Shown here: in pieces, positions 1 through 4,661 of the stretch | Position numbering within the stretch: the first letter of the stretch is position 1 | Layout: each line of letters starts with the position of its first letter | Assembly: GCA_013696275.1 (NCBI GenBank) | Contig: JACCYW010000047.1 | Coordinates: forward strand, 1 to 5,929 | Origin: Chloroflexota bacterium | Lineage (GTDB): Bacteria > Chloroflexota > Limnocylindria > Limnocylindrales > CSP1-4 | Length of the DNA stretch: 5,929 nucleotides | Direction of reading: 5' to 3' | Notes under the pieces: model-generated | What the model saw: the letters and a program-made list of their open reading frames with translations, nothing else | The model's database searches: none | What the model was told of the DNA's origin: nothing | Made by a program: the position numbers and the translations under genes

Positions 1-1
1 C

Positions 2-109
2 GGCCACCGCGAGTTCCGCTCACTCATGGCAAGCAACCCGACCATCCAGGTCGACATCCTTCAGGCACTCGCCGCCCGCGTGCGCAACCTGCAACCCGAG
101 GCGGAGTGA
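2..109 (+). CDS. C-terminal end of a cyclic-nucleotide-binding-domain-like protein (5' partial)
   Basis: An open frame runs in from the left edge and stops at TGA 107-109, leaving 35 residues. They include FRSLMASNPTIQVDILQALA followed by ARVRNLQPEAE. The pattern (Phe-x-x-Leu, a helix cap with Asn-Pro, then an amphipathic helix ending Leu-Ala-Ala-Arg-Val-Arg-x-Leu) is typical of the last helix of Crp/Fnr-type cyclic-nucleotide-binding domains, where the usual form is 'LLxRxPxLAxxLLxxLAxRLR'. No helix-turn-helix follows, so this end is not a Crp-type DNA-binding regulator. It is more likely a stand-alone sensor domain or a domain fused to the C-terminus of an enzyme or transporter. Only the tail is visible, so the family call rests on one helix. 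The gene is convergent with the TmrB-like gene that follows. Confidence 0.55.
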   Translation, partial: GHREFRSLMASNPTIQVDILQALAARVRNLQPEAE

Positions 110-243
110 CCGGTAGCCCCGGTGGCGTAGCTGAGGGCCGGGATGCTGCGATGGTGGGCTGGCTAGGGGCGACGATCCATGGCGACCGCGCCGCCGACTA
201 GCCCACGCCGCGGCCCGATGCCGAGAGCTTTCGGACCGGTGCA
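110..243. other. Intergenic gap between convergent genes, with an imperfect inverted repeat
   Basis: This 134-base stretch separates two convergent genes. GTGGGCT at 154-160 is the reverse complement of AGCCCAC at 200-206, giving a 7-bp stem around a 39-base loop. GGC at 161-163 and GCC inside the loop could extend it with a bulge. There is no T run on either side, so it is not a standard intrinsic terminator. It may aid termination of one or both genes. I see no coding potential here. Confidence 0.3.
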
Positions 244-777
244 TCAGTTTCGGGCATGAGATCGCAGGACGACATCGTCGACATCCCTTGGCGATCGACC
301 ACCGGTGTCGATCCAGGGGGCGAACCGTTCATCATCCAGGCCCTCGATGCACCGGTCCACCTGATGGAATGACCAGTCGGTAGTATCAGCACGACCGGCC
401 AACCGCTCGAGTATCGTCTCGCGCGGAGCGCGGAGAGTCACGTGCCTAACGTCCACTCCGCCGGTCCGTAGCCGGCCTATGATCTCATCGAAGTAGACGG
501 GCGCGACCAGCGTCATCGGCACGATCACAGGGCGGCCATAAGTGGTCGCGATGGACTCGATCACCACGCGAGTGATCGTCCGCCACGGCGGCATGTCTTG
601 GAAGTCTTGCGTCTGGGCATCGGGCGGCACCGTAAGGCGCAGGTAGTGGCCTATCGACTCGGGGTCGACCACGATGGCATCCCGGAGGCGCCGCCGAAGT
701 AGCTCGGCAACGGTCGACTTGCCCACCCCGAAGGCGCCGTTCAGCCAGAGGACGTCGAAGCCGGCCTGACTCTCCAT
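244..777 (-). CDS. TmrB-like P-loop ATP-binding protein (tunicamycin-resistance protein family)
   Basis: With the ATG at 777 the protein is 177 residues. Residues 11-22 are WLNGAFGVGKST, a Walker A motif at the very N-terminus as in Bacillus subtilis TmrB. Other TmrB-like blocks follow in the same order: VVDPE (36-40), DFQDMPPWR (58-66), VIVPMTLVAPVYFDEIIGRL (84-103), TLRAPRETILERL (114-126) and DRCIEGL (141-147). TmrB binds ATP and is membrane-associated; it confers tunicamycin resistance, probably by binding the drug. Related proteins are also annotated as generic AAA or shikimate-kinase-like proteins, and their substrate is mostly unknown. The C-terminus is about 20 residues shorter than I remember for TmrB. 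A GTG at 852 would add 25 unconserved residues and has no SD. I prefer ATG 777 because the family begins at Walker A. The gene is divergent from the exporter operon. The family call is good; the drug specificity is not established. Confidence 0.82.
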   Translation of the reverse strand: MESQAGFDVLWLNGAFGVGKSTVAELLRRRLRDAIVVDPESIGHYLRLTVPPDAQTQDFQDMPPWRTITRVVIESIATTYGRPVIVPMTLVAPVYFDEIIGRLRTGGVDVRHVTLRAPRETILERLAGRADTTDWSFHQVDRCIEGLDDERFAPWIDTGGRSPRDVDDVVLRSHARN

Positions 778-791
778 CAAGCGAGGGTATA
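778..791 (-). promoter_or_regulatory. Possible -10 element giving a leaderless TmrB-like transcript
   Basis: On the minus strand TATACC (786-791) lies 8 bases before the ATG at 777, and no SD precedes that ATG. A -10 at this spacing would start the RNA at or next to the start codon. Leaderless mRNAs are common in high-GC bacteria. No good -35 is visible, so support is weak. Confidence 0.2.
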
Positions 792-852
792 GGCGGCGGG
801 CGATACCGAACTGATGCACGACCGAAGAGAGACGGCGGCCCAAGGCCACCAC

Positions 853-1158
853 GAGCGTCGTGGCCCAGGGCCACTATCCAGGGCCCGGGGCTCTTGACGA
901 CGCCCAGATCCCCAGACGGATGTGCCCCTCGATAGGTCGAGGCCAGGTCACGGGAAGGCCGGTTCGTGCTGCGTTCCCGCGACACATCGCCGATGGGCTA
1001 GTGTGGAGCGTGCCAGGACACCGTCCGGCTACACGAGGCGCTACAGCTGCCCGACCCGGTCGAAAGGCTCACTTGCCTCGGCATCGAGCATGGCTACGTT
1101 TGTAACGGACGCACTAGCTCCGTACAGGGTGCCCCACAGGTGTGCCCCGCATAGGGTG
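853..1158. other. Gene-free region upstream of the exporter promoter
   Basis: About 300 bases separate the TmrB-like gene from the exporter promoter. The open frames crossing it are rich in Arg, Pro and His, lack SD sites and match no family I know, so I do not call a gene. CGAGGC and GCCTCG (roughly 1034-1039 and 1075-1080) could pair over a long loop, but I see no tRNA features. The promoter-proximal end holds a direct repeat, listed separately. Confidence 0.4.
1129..1151 (+). repeat. Direct repeat GTGCCCC(A/G)CA just upstream of the promoter
   Basis: GTGCCCCACA at 1129-1138 and GTGCCCCGCA at 1142-1151 match at 9 of 10 bases, with a 13-bp period. The second copy ends 7 bases before the -35 hexamer at 1159. 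This position suits activator half-sites. In GC-rich DNA a chance repeat cannot be excluded, and no known regulator is recognised. Confidence 0.35.
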
Positions 1159-1188
1159 TTGACAGGCGTGGTGGGGACCGCCTATGCT
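1159..1188 (+). promoter_or_regulatory. Sigma-70-type promoter of the exporter operon leader
   Basis: A perfect -35 hexamer TTGACA (1159-1164) is followed after 18 bases by TATGCT (1183-1188), a 4/6 match to the -10 consensus. Transcription would start near 1195. This is the best promoter in the window. It lies about 310 bases upstream of the first operon gene, in front of the terminator at 1374-1407, so transcripts from it must pass that terminator to express the operon. Confidence 0.65.
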
Positions 1189-1246
1189 CCGCCATCGCGC
1201 CGGACGCCCGTGCGGCGCACAACGATCGCAGAGGAGTCGTCACAGC

Positions 1247-1345
1247 TTGACACCCACCGTCCGCCTCACAAGCACCGCAGCGCCTCGGCTGCGGATGGGT
1301 GCGCCCAACGGCGCCCCGGACAAGGGAGATCCCTGCCCTTCGTAG
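1247..1345 (+). CDS. Candidate 32-residue leader peptide (uORF) in the attenuator
   Basis: AGGAG at 1232-1236 precedes a TTG at 1247 by 10 bases. The frame runs to TAG 1343-1345 and encodes 32 residues, starting MTPTVRLTSTAAPRLR and ending MGAPNGAPDKGDPCPS. An in-frame ATG at 1295 would give the last 16 residues but has no SD. The stop codon directly follows the 5' arm of the proposed antiterminator (1335-1342). A ribosome finishing the uORF would therefore cover that arm and let the terminator form. A ribosome stalled near 1310-1325 would cover AAGGG (1322-1326), which otherwise sequesters the arm, and would so favour readthrough. The sequence has no homopolymeric codon run that would point to one amino acid. 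The TTG start makes translation uncertain. Confidence 0.35.
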   Translation: MTPTVRLTSTAAPRLRMGAPNGAPDKGDPCPS

Positions 1346-1384
1346 GTCTGCCAAGGCACTAGCTGCCACGCAGAGCCGGAGGGC
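1335..1384 (+). promoter_or_regulatory. Predicted antiterminator, mutually exclusive with the terminator
   Basis: GCCCTTCG (1335-1342) pairs over 8 bp, with one G-U pair, to CGGAGGGC (1377-1384), which is part of the terminator 5' arm. The bases between them form the 1347-1374 hairpin, so the two helices could stack. A third segment, AAGGG (1322-1326), can pair with CCCTT (1336-1340) and block the antiterminator. The three alternative pairings form a standard attenuator layout. Determined by eye. Confidence 0.5.
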
Positions 1385-1407
1385 TGGTTAGGCCCCCCGG
1401 CTTTTTT
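1374..1407 (+). terminator. Rho-independent terminator in the leader, upstream of the ABC ATPase gene
   Basis: AGCCGG (1374-1379) pairs perfectly with CCGGCT (1397-1402). After one A-C mismatch, GGGC (1381-1384) pairs with GCCC (1392-1395), with loop bases in between. The T at 1402 begins a run of six T (1402-1407). A GC-rich stem with a T tract is a textbook intrinsic terminator. It sits 100 bases before the first operon gene and downstream of that operon's promoter, so it acts either as an attenuator or as the end of a separate small RNA. Confidence 0.85.
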
Positions 1408-1411
1408 CGTG

Positions 1412-1483
1412 CCTCGCTCCAGGGCGAGGGACTCGGATGGAGCCACTAGCCCGAACGGGGCCACAGAGTCGGTCATCGAGTCC
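1412..1483 (+). other. Second structured leader segment between terminator and ribosome binding site
   Basis: CCTCGC (1412-1417) and GCGAGG (1424-1429) form a 6-bp hairpin. Alternatively GGACTCG (1429-1435) pairs with CGAGTCC (1477-1483), enclosing a smaller GCCC/GGGC hairpin near 1449-1461. The long stem ends 9 bases before the AGGAG of the ATPase gene, so it leaves the SD site accessible. It may stabilise the mRNA end or be a second control point. Confidence 0.35.
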
Positions 1484-1506
1484 CCACCCACCAGGAGCAC
1501 CAAACC

Positions 1507-2460
1507 ATGGCCATAACCACAGGATCTCGACCTTCCGCGGTCGAGCCGGCTGTGCGCCCGCCTGCTCCTGACGTGCCGACGCCAGGTCGGGCAGCGCAGG
1601 ACGCTGCCTCGGAAGCGACGCCAACGTCTTCGGCGGCAAGAGGCGTCCGGCCAGTGCCGGCACTGCTCGTCGATCACGTGACCAAGCGGTTCCAGACCGG
1701 GCGCAAGAAGAAGCCGGTCATCGCCATCAACGATGTATCGCTGCGCATCGAGCGTGGCGAGGTGTACGGCGTCCTCGGCGCCAACGGCGGTGGCAAGTCC
1801 ACCCTCATCCGCCTCGTCAGCACGCTGCTCACGCTCGATACCGGTCGGGTCGAGGTCTTCGGCTACGACATCGAGCGCGATGAGATGTCGGTCAAGCGGA
1901 TCATCAACCGCGTCTCGGTCGATGCCGCGTTCTTCAAGAAGCTGTCACCGGCCGAGAACCTGCTCTACGCGGCGCGGCTCTATGGCTTGGATGCAGGCAG
2001 CGCCCGACAGGAGGCAGTACGGATCCTCTCCCGGCTCGGCATCAAGGAGTCCCGGCTCTCGCGGCCTCTGGAGCAGATGAGTCGGGGGATGCAGCAGAAG
2101 GTGGCCATCGCCAGGTCGATCCTGACCAGCCCGACCCTGCTGCTCCTGGACGAGCCAACGACCGGGCTCGATCCGCGCTCGAAGCTGGACGTGCAGACCT
2201 TCGTGGAAGAGCTGCGCGACAGTCACGACGCGACGATCGTGCTGACCACGCACGACCTCGTCGAGGCGGAGCGCCTGTGCGATCGCATCGGCATCCTGAA
2301 CGACGGACGTCTGATCGTGGAAGGGACGGCCGATGAGCTCAAGGAGCTCGTCGCACAGGACCACGACCAGGAGCCGACGCTGCAAGCCGTGTTCATGACC
2401 TACACCGGCCGCTCGCTCGACGATGACGTCGAGGAGGACGGGGCCGCTGACGACGAATGA
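1507..2460 (+). CDS. ABC transporter ATP-binding protein (ABC-2 exporter type)
   Basis: This 317-residue protein should power the permease encoded two genes downstream by ATP hydrolysis at the inner face of the membrane. Motifs: Walker A GANGGGKST (91-99), signature MSRGMQ (191-196, in place of LSGGQ), Walker B LLLLD (211-215) with catalytic Glu216, D-loop GLD (220-222) and switch His249. The Q-loop region reads INRVSVDAAFFKKLSPAENL (133-152). The usual Gln is absent: alignment puts Val138 there, followed by Asp139. Residues 1-50 are a Pro/Ala/Ser/Thr-rich, probably disordered extension before the domain. The last 15 residues are very acidic (SLDDDVEEDGAADDE). The ATG at 1507 is supported by AGGAG (1493-1497) with 9-base spacing. 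It is the first gene of the operon, behind the attenuator. The transported substrate cannot be inferred; such pairs export drugs, lipids or polysaccharides. Confidence 0.93.
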   Translation: MAITTGSRPSAVEPAVRPPAPDVPTPGRAAQDAASEATPTSSAARGVRPVPALLVDHVTKRFQTGRKKKPVIAINDVSLRIERGEVYGVLGANGGGKSTLIRLVSTLLTLDTGRVEVFGYDIERDEMSVKRIINRVSVDAAFFKKLSPAENLLYAARLYGLDAGSARQEAVRILSRLGIKESRLSRPLEQMSRGMQQKVAIARSILTSPTLLLLDEPTTGLDPRSKLDVQTFVEELRDSHDATIVLTTHDLVEAERLCDRIGILNDGRLIVEGTADELKELVAQDHDQEPTLQAVFMTYTGRSLDDDVEEDGAADDE

Positions 2461-2480
2461 CCGACTCATATCACCACGGA

Positions 2481-2490
2481 AAGGAGGTGA
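2481..2490 (+). promoter_or_regulatory. Near-perfect Shine-Dalgarno site of the small Arg-rich gene
   Basis: AAGGAGGTGA at 2481-2490 matches the full anti-SD sequence of 16S rRNA and lies at normal distance from the ATG at 2498. It fixes the start of the 70-residue gene. It is the strongest ribosome binding site in the window and predicts high translation of the small protein and of the genes coupled to it. Confidence 0.75.
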
Positions 2491-2497
2491 CCAAGCC

Positions 2498-2710
2498 ATG
2501 CGCATAGACAACGACATCCGACTGTGGATGACCCTCGACCAAAGGACGCGGGAACTGCGGCACGCCCACCAGATCCGACTGGCCAGGCGCCACCAGGCTC
2601 GCCTCGAGCGCCGACGCGTCCGCCGCACGGTCGGGCGTTCCCTCATCCGGTTGGGGCATCGCCTCGCCGGCGAGCACGCCTCCGCCCTTGAGCCGGCTCG
2701 GTCCCGATGA
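2498..2710 (+). CDS. Small Arg-rich hypothetical protein in an ABC transporter operon
   Basis: I do not recognise a named family. The 70 residues begin MRIDNDIRLWMTLDQRTREL and contain 19 Arg, 5 His, no Lys and only 7 acidic residues, so the protein is strongly basic. A central Arg cluster (RLARRHQARLERRRVRR) looks helical and is followed by VGRSLIRLGHRL, an amphipathic 'LGxxLIxLGxxL'-like end. From memory, similar ends occur in many small uncharacterised proteins of Chloroflexota and Actinomycetota. There is no signal peptide or transmembrane segment. The gene lies 37 bases after the ATPase gene, has the excellent SD listed above, and its stop overlaps the permease ATG as ATGA. This makes it a real gene and probably couples permease translation to it. 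It could be a peripheral membrane or transporter accessory protein, or a nucleic-acid or ribosome binder. These roles are inference. Confidence 0.75.
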   Translation: MRIDNDIRLWMTLDQRTRELRHAHQIRLARRHQARLERRRVRRTVGRSLIRLGHRLAGEHASALEPARSR

Positions 2711-3558
2711 CGGGCCGGGCTGGCTCCCACCCCGTGACCAATGGAGCGACCTCCGCGATGACCACTCTCGCGCGCGAGATGAAAGCGAGCTACGCCTTCG
2801 TCGAGCGCAACTTCTTCCTGACCAAGCGCTACTGGGGCTGGGAGGTCGGCTGGCTCATCTATGCGCTGGCCGGTGCGCTGTCGATCACGCTCATCGGCCA
2901 GGACCAGGGCGATCAGCGACTGCTCATCTCGCTGCTCATCGGGGCCGTCTTCTGGAACTACGTGTCGATCGTCTTCAGCTTCATCGCCGAGACGGTCGCC
3001 TGGGAGCGCTGGGAGGGGACCCTTGAGTACACCTTCATGGCGCCCATCCGGCGCTATACGCAGCTGGTGGGCTCCACGCTCTACGCGGTCATATATGGCC
3101 TCATCCACACCGGCTTCGTGCTGCTCGTGCTAGTGCTCTTCTTCGGCCTGGATCTTTCCCGTGCCGACTTCCTGACGGCCGCCATCTTCACTCTGCTGGG
3201 CTCTCTCTCCCTGGTCGGGATCGGCATGATGGCGGCCATCCTGCCGCTGCTCTACGTGGAGCGCGGTGCGCAGATGACCTTCGTACTGCAGTCGTTGTTG
3301 CTGCTATTCAGCGGCGTCTATTTCCGGATCGAGATCCTGCCCCACTGGATGCAGGTCGTCTCGGCCTTCTCGCCGGGCACGTATCTGCTCGATGGCGTCC
3401 GGCGGGGGCTGATGGACGGCACCCCCGTGACATCGCTGATCCATGATGTCTGGCCTCTCCTGGTCATGGCCATCGTCCTCATCCCGGTCGGTGTATGGAC
3501 CTTCGGTCGAGCCGAGCGGTACGCCAAGCGGACCGGCAAGCTGAAGCGGGTCGGCTGA
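2707..3558 (+). CDS. ABC-2 type transporter permease
   Basis: This 283-residue inner-membrane protein is the partner of the ATPase at 1507-2460. About six hydrophobic segments lie near residues 45-64, 71-94, 120-148, 155-180, 188-206 and 248-267. The cytoplasmic segment WERWEGTLEYTFMAP (100-113 region) matches the Glu-Gly-Thr-Leu-Glu coupling region of ABC-2 permeases. FSGVYFRIEILPHWMQ (201-216) followed by FSPGTYLLDGVRRG is the typical block before the last membrane helix. The C-terminus is basic (RYAKRTGKLKRVG). The ATG at 2707 overlaps the preceding stop (ATGA). An ATG at 2758 (residue 18), with GGAG at 2743-2746, is an equally good start and would remove a hydrophilic, family-atypical stretch. 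The stop overlaps the RsgA start by one base. Substrate unknown. Confidence 0.9.
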   Translation: MTGRAGSHPVTNGATSAMTTLAREMKASYAFVERNFFLTKRYWGWEVGWLIYALAGALSITLIGQDQGDQRLLISLLIGAVFWNYVSIVFSFIAETVAWERWEGTLEYTFMAPIRRYTQLVGSTLYAVIYGLIHTGFVLLVLVLFFGLDLSRADFLTAAIFTLLGSLSLVGIGMMAAILPLLYVERGAQMTFVLQSLLLLFSGVYFRIEILPHWMQVVSAFSPGTYLLDGVRRGLMDGTPVTSLIHDVWPLLVMAIVLIPVGVWTFGRAERYAKRTGKLKRVG

Positions 3559-4661
3559 TGCTGGCACCGAGCGTGGACCTCGCGACCTATGGCTGGGATC
3601 CAGCCTGGCAGGCGACGTTCGCCGAGCACGCCGGCGCCGGGTTCGTGCCTGGCCGGGTCGTCAGCCAGGCACGCGAACAGGTCGATGCGATCACCGCGAC
3701 CGGGCCAGTGGTGGCCATCATGCAGCGCGGTTTCCGCCGCGCTGCCGTGGCCGCTGGGGACTACCCGACGGTCGGGGACTGGCTGACTCTCGAGCCGTTC
3801 GCGGATGGATCGGGAGCGGCGGTCAGGGCGGTATTGCCCCGCCGCAGCGCTTTCGCCCGTGGTCGTTCGGACGGCAGCGGGCAGGTCGGGCGTCAGGTGG
3901 TGGCCGCCAACGTGGACACCGTATTCATCGTCGTCGCCCTGACCCGTGACTACAACCTGCGCCGCGCCGAGCGTTATCTCGCACTGGCGTGGAGCAGCGG
4001 GGCTCATCCGGTCGTCATCCTCAACAAGGCCGACCTCGCCGACGATGCGGCGGGCCGCCGCGAGGAGGTGGCCGCCCTCGCCGCAGGAGCGGATGTTCAC
4101 GTCCTGAGTGCCCTCACCGGTGCTGGCTTGGAGGCGCTGGCGCCCTACCTGGTCGCCGCGCGGACGGTCTGCCTGCTGGGGTCGTCAGGGGTCGGCAAGT
4201 CGACCATCACCAATGCCCTCCTCGGCGAAGGGCGCCAGCGGGTGCGCGATGTTCGGGAAGACGACCATCGAGGACGTCACACGACCACCGGGCGCGAGTT
4301 GTTCGTGCTGCCAGGCGGCGGTCTCCTCATCGACACGCCCGGTATGCGCTCGATCGGTCTATGGGAGTCCGACGATGGACTGGAGACGACATTCGCCGAC
4401 ATCGACGCTCTCGCCCCGAGCTGCCGCTTCAGTGATTGCTCTCATCGGGCCGAGCCCGGCTGCGCTGTCATCGCAGCCATCGAAGCCGGCGACCTCGATC
4501 CCGAACGGCTCAGCAGCCAGCGCAAGCTGGAGCGTGAACTCCGCGCCCAGGAGAGGCGTGCTTCGCCCCCGGCAGCGCGCCTCGCGACACGTCGCTTCGC
4601 GCGCGCCATACGGACCGTCAACAAGGAGAAACACCGGATGCAAAGGTGGGAATACCCATGA
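3558..4661 (+). CDS. rsgA: Ribosome small subunit-dependent GTPase A (RsgA/YjeQ)
   Basis: This 367-residue, circularly permuted GTPase helps late 30S subunit maturation and checks it by GTP hydrolysis on the subunit. An N-terminal OB-fold region (about 30-95; GRVVSQAREQ, then VGDWLTLEP) precedes the GTPase motifs in permuted order: G4 NKAD (156-159), G5 SALTG (184-188), G1 GSSGVGKST (208-216), G2 Thr in HTTT (241-244) and G3 DTPG (259-262). The zinc-binding end has Cys289, Cys294, His296 and Cys302 in C-x4-C-x-H-x5-C order. All key elements are present, so it looks functional. The start at 3558 shares a base with the permease stop (TGATG), and the N-terminus MLAPSVDLATYGWDPAWQ suits the family. 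A longer start at 3495 would run inside the permease gene and is rejected. Co-transcription with an exporter is unusual. Whether this is the only rsgA in the genome cannot be seen here. Confidence 0.95.
   Translation: MLAPSVDLATYGWDPAWQATFAEHAGAGFVPGRVVSQAREQVDAITATGPVVAIMQRGFRRAAVAAGDYPTVGDWLTLEPFADGSGAAVRAVLPRRSAFARGRSDGSGQVGRQVVAANVDTVFIVVALTRDYNLRRAERYLALAWSSGAHPVVILNKADLADDAAGRREEVAALAAGADVHVLSALTGAGLEALAPYLVAARTVCLLGSSGVGKSTITNALLGEGRQRVRDVREDDHRGRHTTTGRELFVLPGGGLLIDTPGMRSIGLWESDDGLETTFADIDALAPSCRFSDCSHRAEPGCAVIAAIEAGDLDPERLSSQRKLERELRAQERRASPPAARLATRRFARAIRTVNKEKHRMQRWEYP

Larger units (their letters stand above)
1195..1407 (+). ncRNA. Structured 5' leader RNA ending in an intrinsic terminator (candidate attenuator or riboswitch)
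   Basis: From the predicted start near 1195 to the terminator T run, the RNA can form many helices. CGGACG (1201-1206) pairs with CGTCCG (1258-1263). GTGC (1210-1213) pairs with GCAC (1217-1220). CACCCA (1251-1256) can instead pair with TGGGTG (1296-1301), enclosing a 7-bp hairpin of CCGCAGC (1275-1281) and GCTGCGG (1288-1294). GCGCC (1301-1305) pairs with GGCGC (1310-1314) around CAAC. A hairpin at 1347-1374 combines TCTGC/GCAGA and GGCA/TGCC. Some helices exclude each other, as expected of a switch. I compared it from memory with TPP, SAM, cobalamin, guanidine, c-di-GMP, c-di-AMP, ZTP, fluoride and T-box consensus elements and saw no match. It could also be a short independent RNA of about 210 nt. 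Pairings were found by eye, without energy calculation. Confidence 0.5.

Noticed and set aside
154..206. Inverted repeat GTGGGCT/AGCCCAC as an intrinsic terminator
   Set aside because: The loop is 39 bases and no T tract follows on either strand, so it is noted only as an imperfect inverted repeat.
1025..1085. Possible tRNA-like fold around CGAGGC and GCCTCG
   Set aside because: No T-arm consensus, no anticodon stem at the right spacing and no CCA-proximal acceptor stem could be drawn.
922..1362. Plus-strand open frame of 146 codons over the gene-free region and leader
   Set aside because: It runs across the promoter and through the structured leader. The start lacks an SD and the product is Arg/Pro/His-rich without similarity to any family I know.
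1195..1407. Assignment of the leader to a named riboswitch, 6S, SRP or T-box class
   Set aside because: The consensus elements I know for these classes are absent: for example no T-box UGGNACCGCG-like element, no SRP GGAAGNAGC-like loop and no cobalamin box. The class is left open.
1240..1677. Minus-strand open frame of 145 codons opposite the leader and the ATPase start
   Set aside because: Antisense to the terminator and to the ATPase N-terminus, with Arg/Cys/Trp-rich composition typical of a spurious frame.
1945..3108. Long minus-strand open frame (387 codons) across the ATPase, small gene and permease
   Set aside because: It is antisense to three well-supported genes with clear motifs. 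Its translation is rich in Arg, Asp and His with no family resemblance, typical of an antisense frame in GC-rich DNA.
3495..3557. Upstream extension of RsgA by 21 codons
   Set aside because: It lies inside the permease gene and adds unconserved Arg-rich residues. The ATG at 3558, overlapping the permease stop, fits the family and the operon pattern.
3318..4100. Minus-strand open frame of 260 codons opposite permease and RsgA
   Set aside because: Shadow of two motif-bearing genes on the plus strand, with low-complexity composition.
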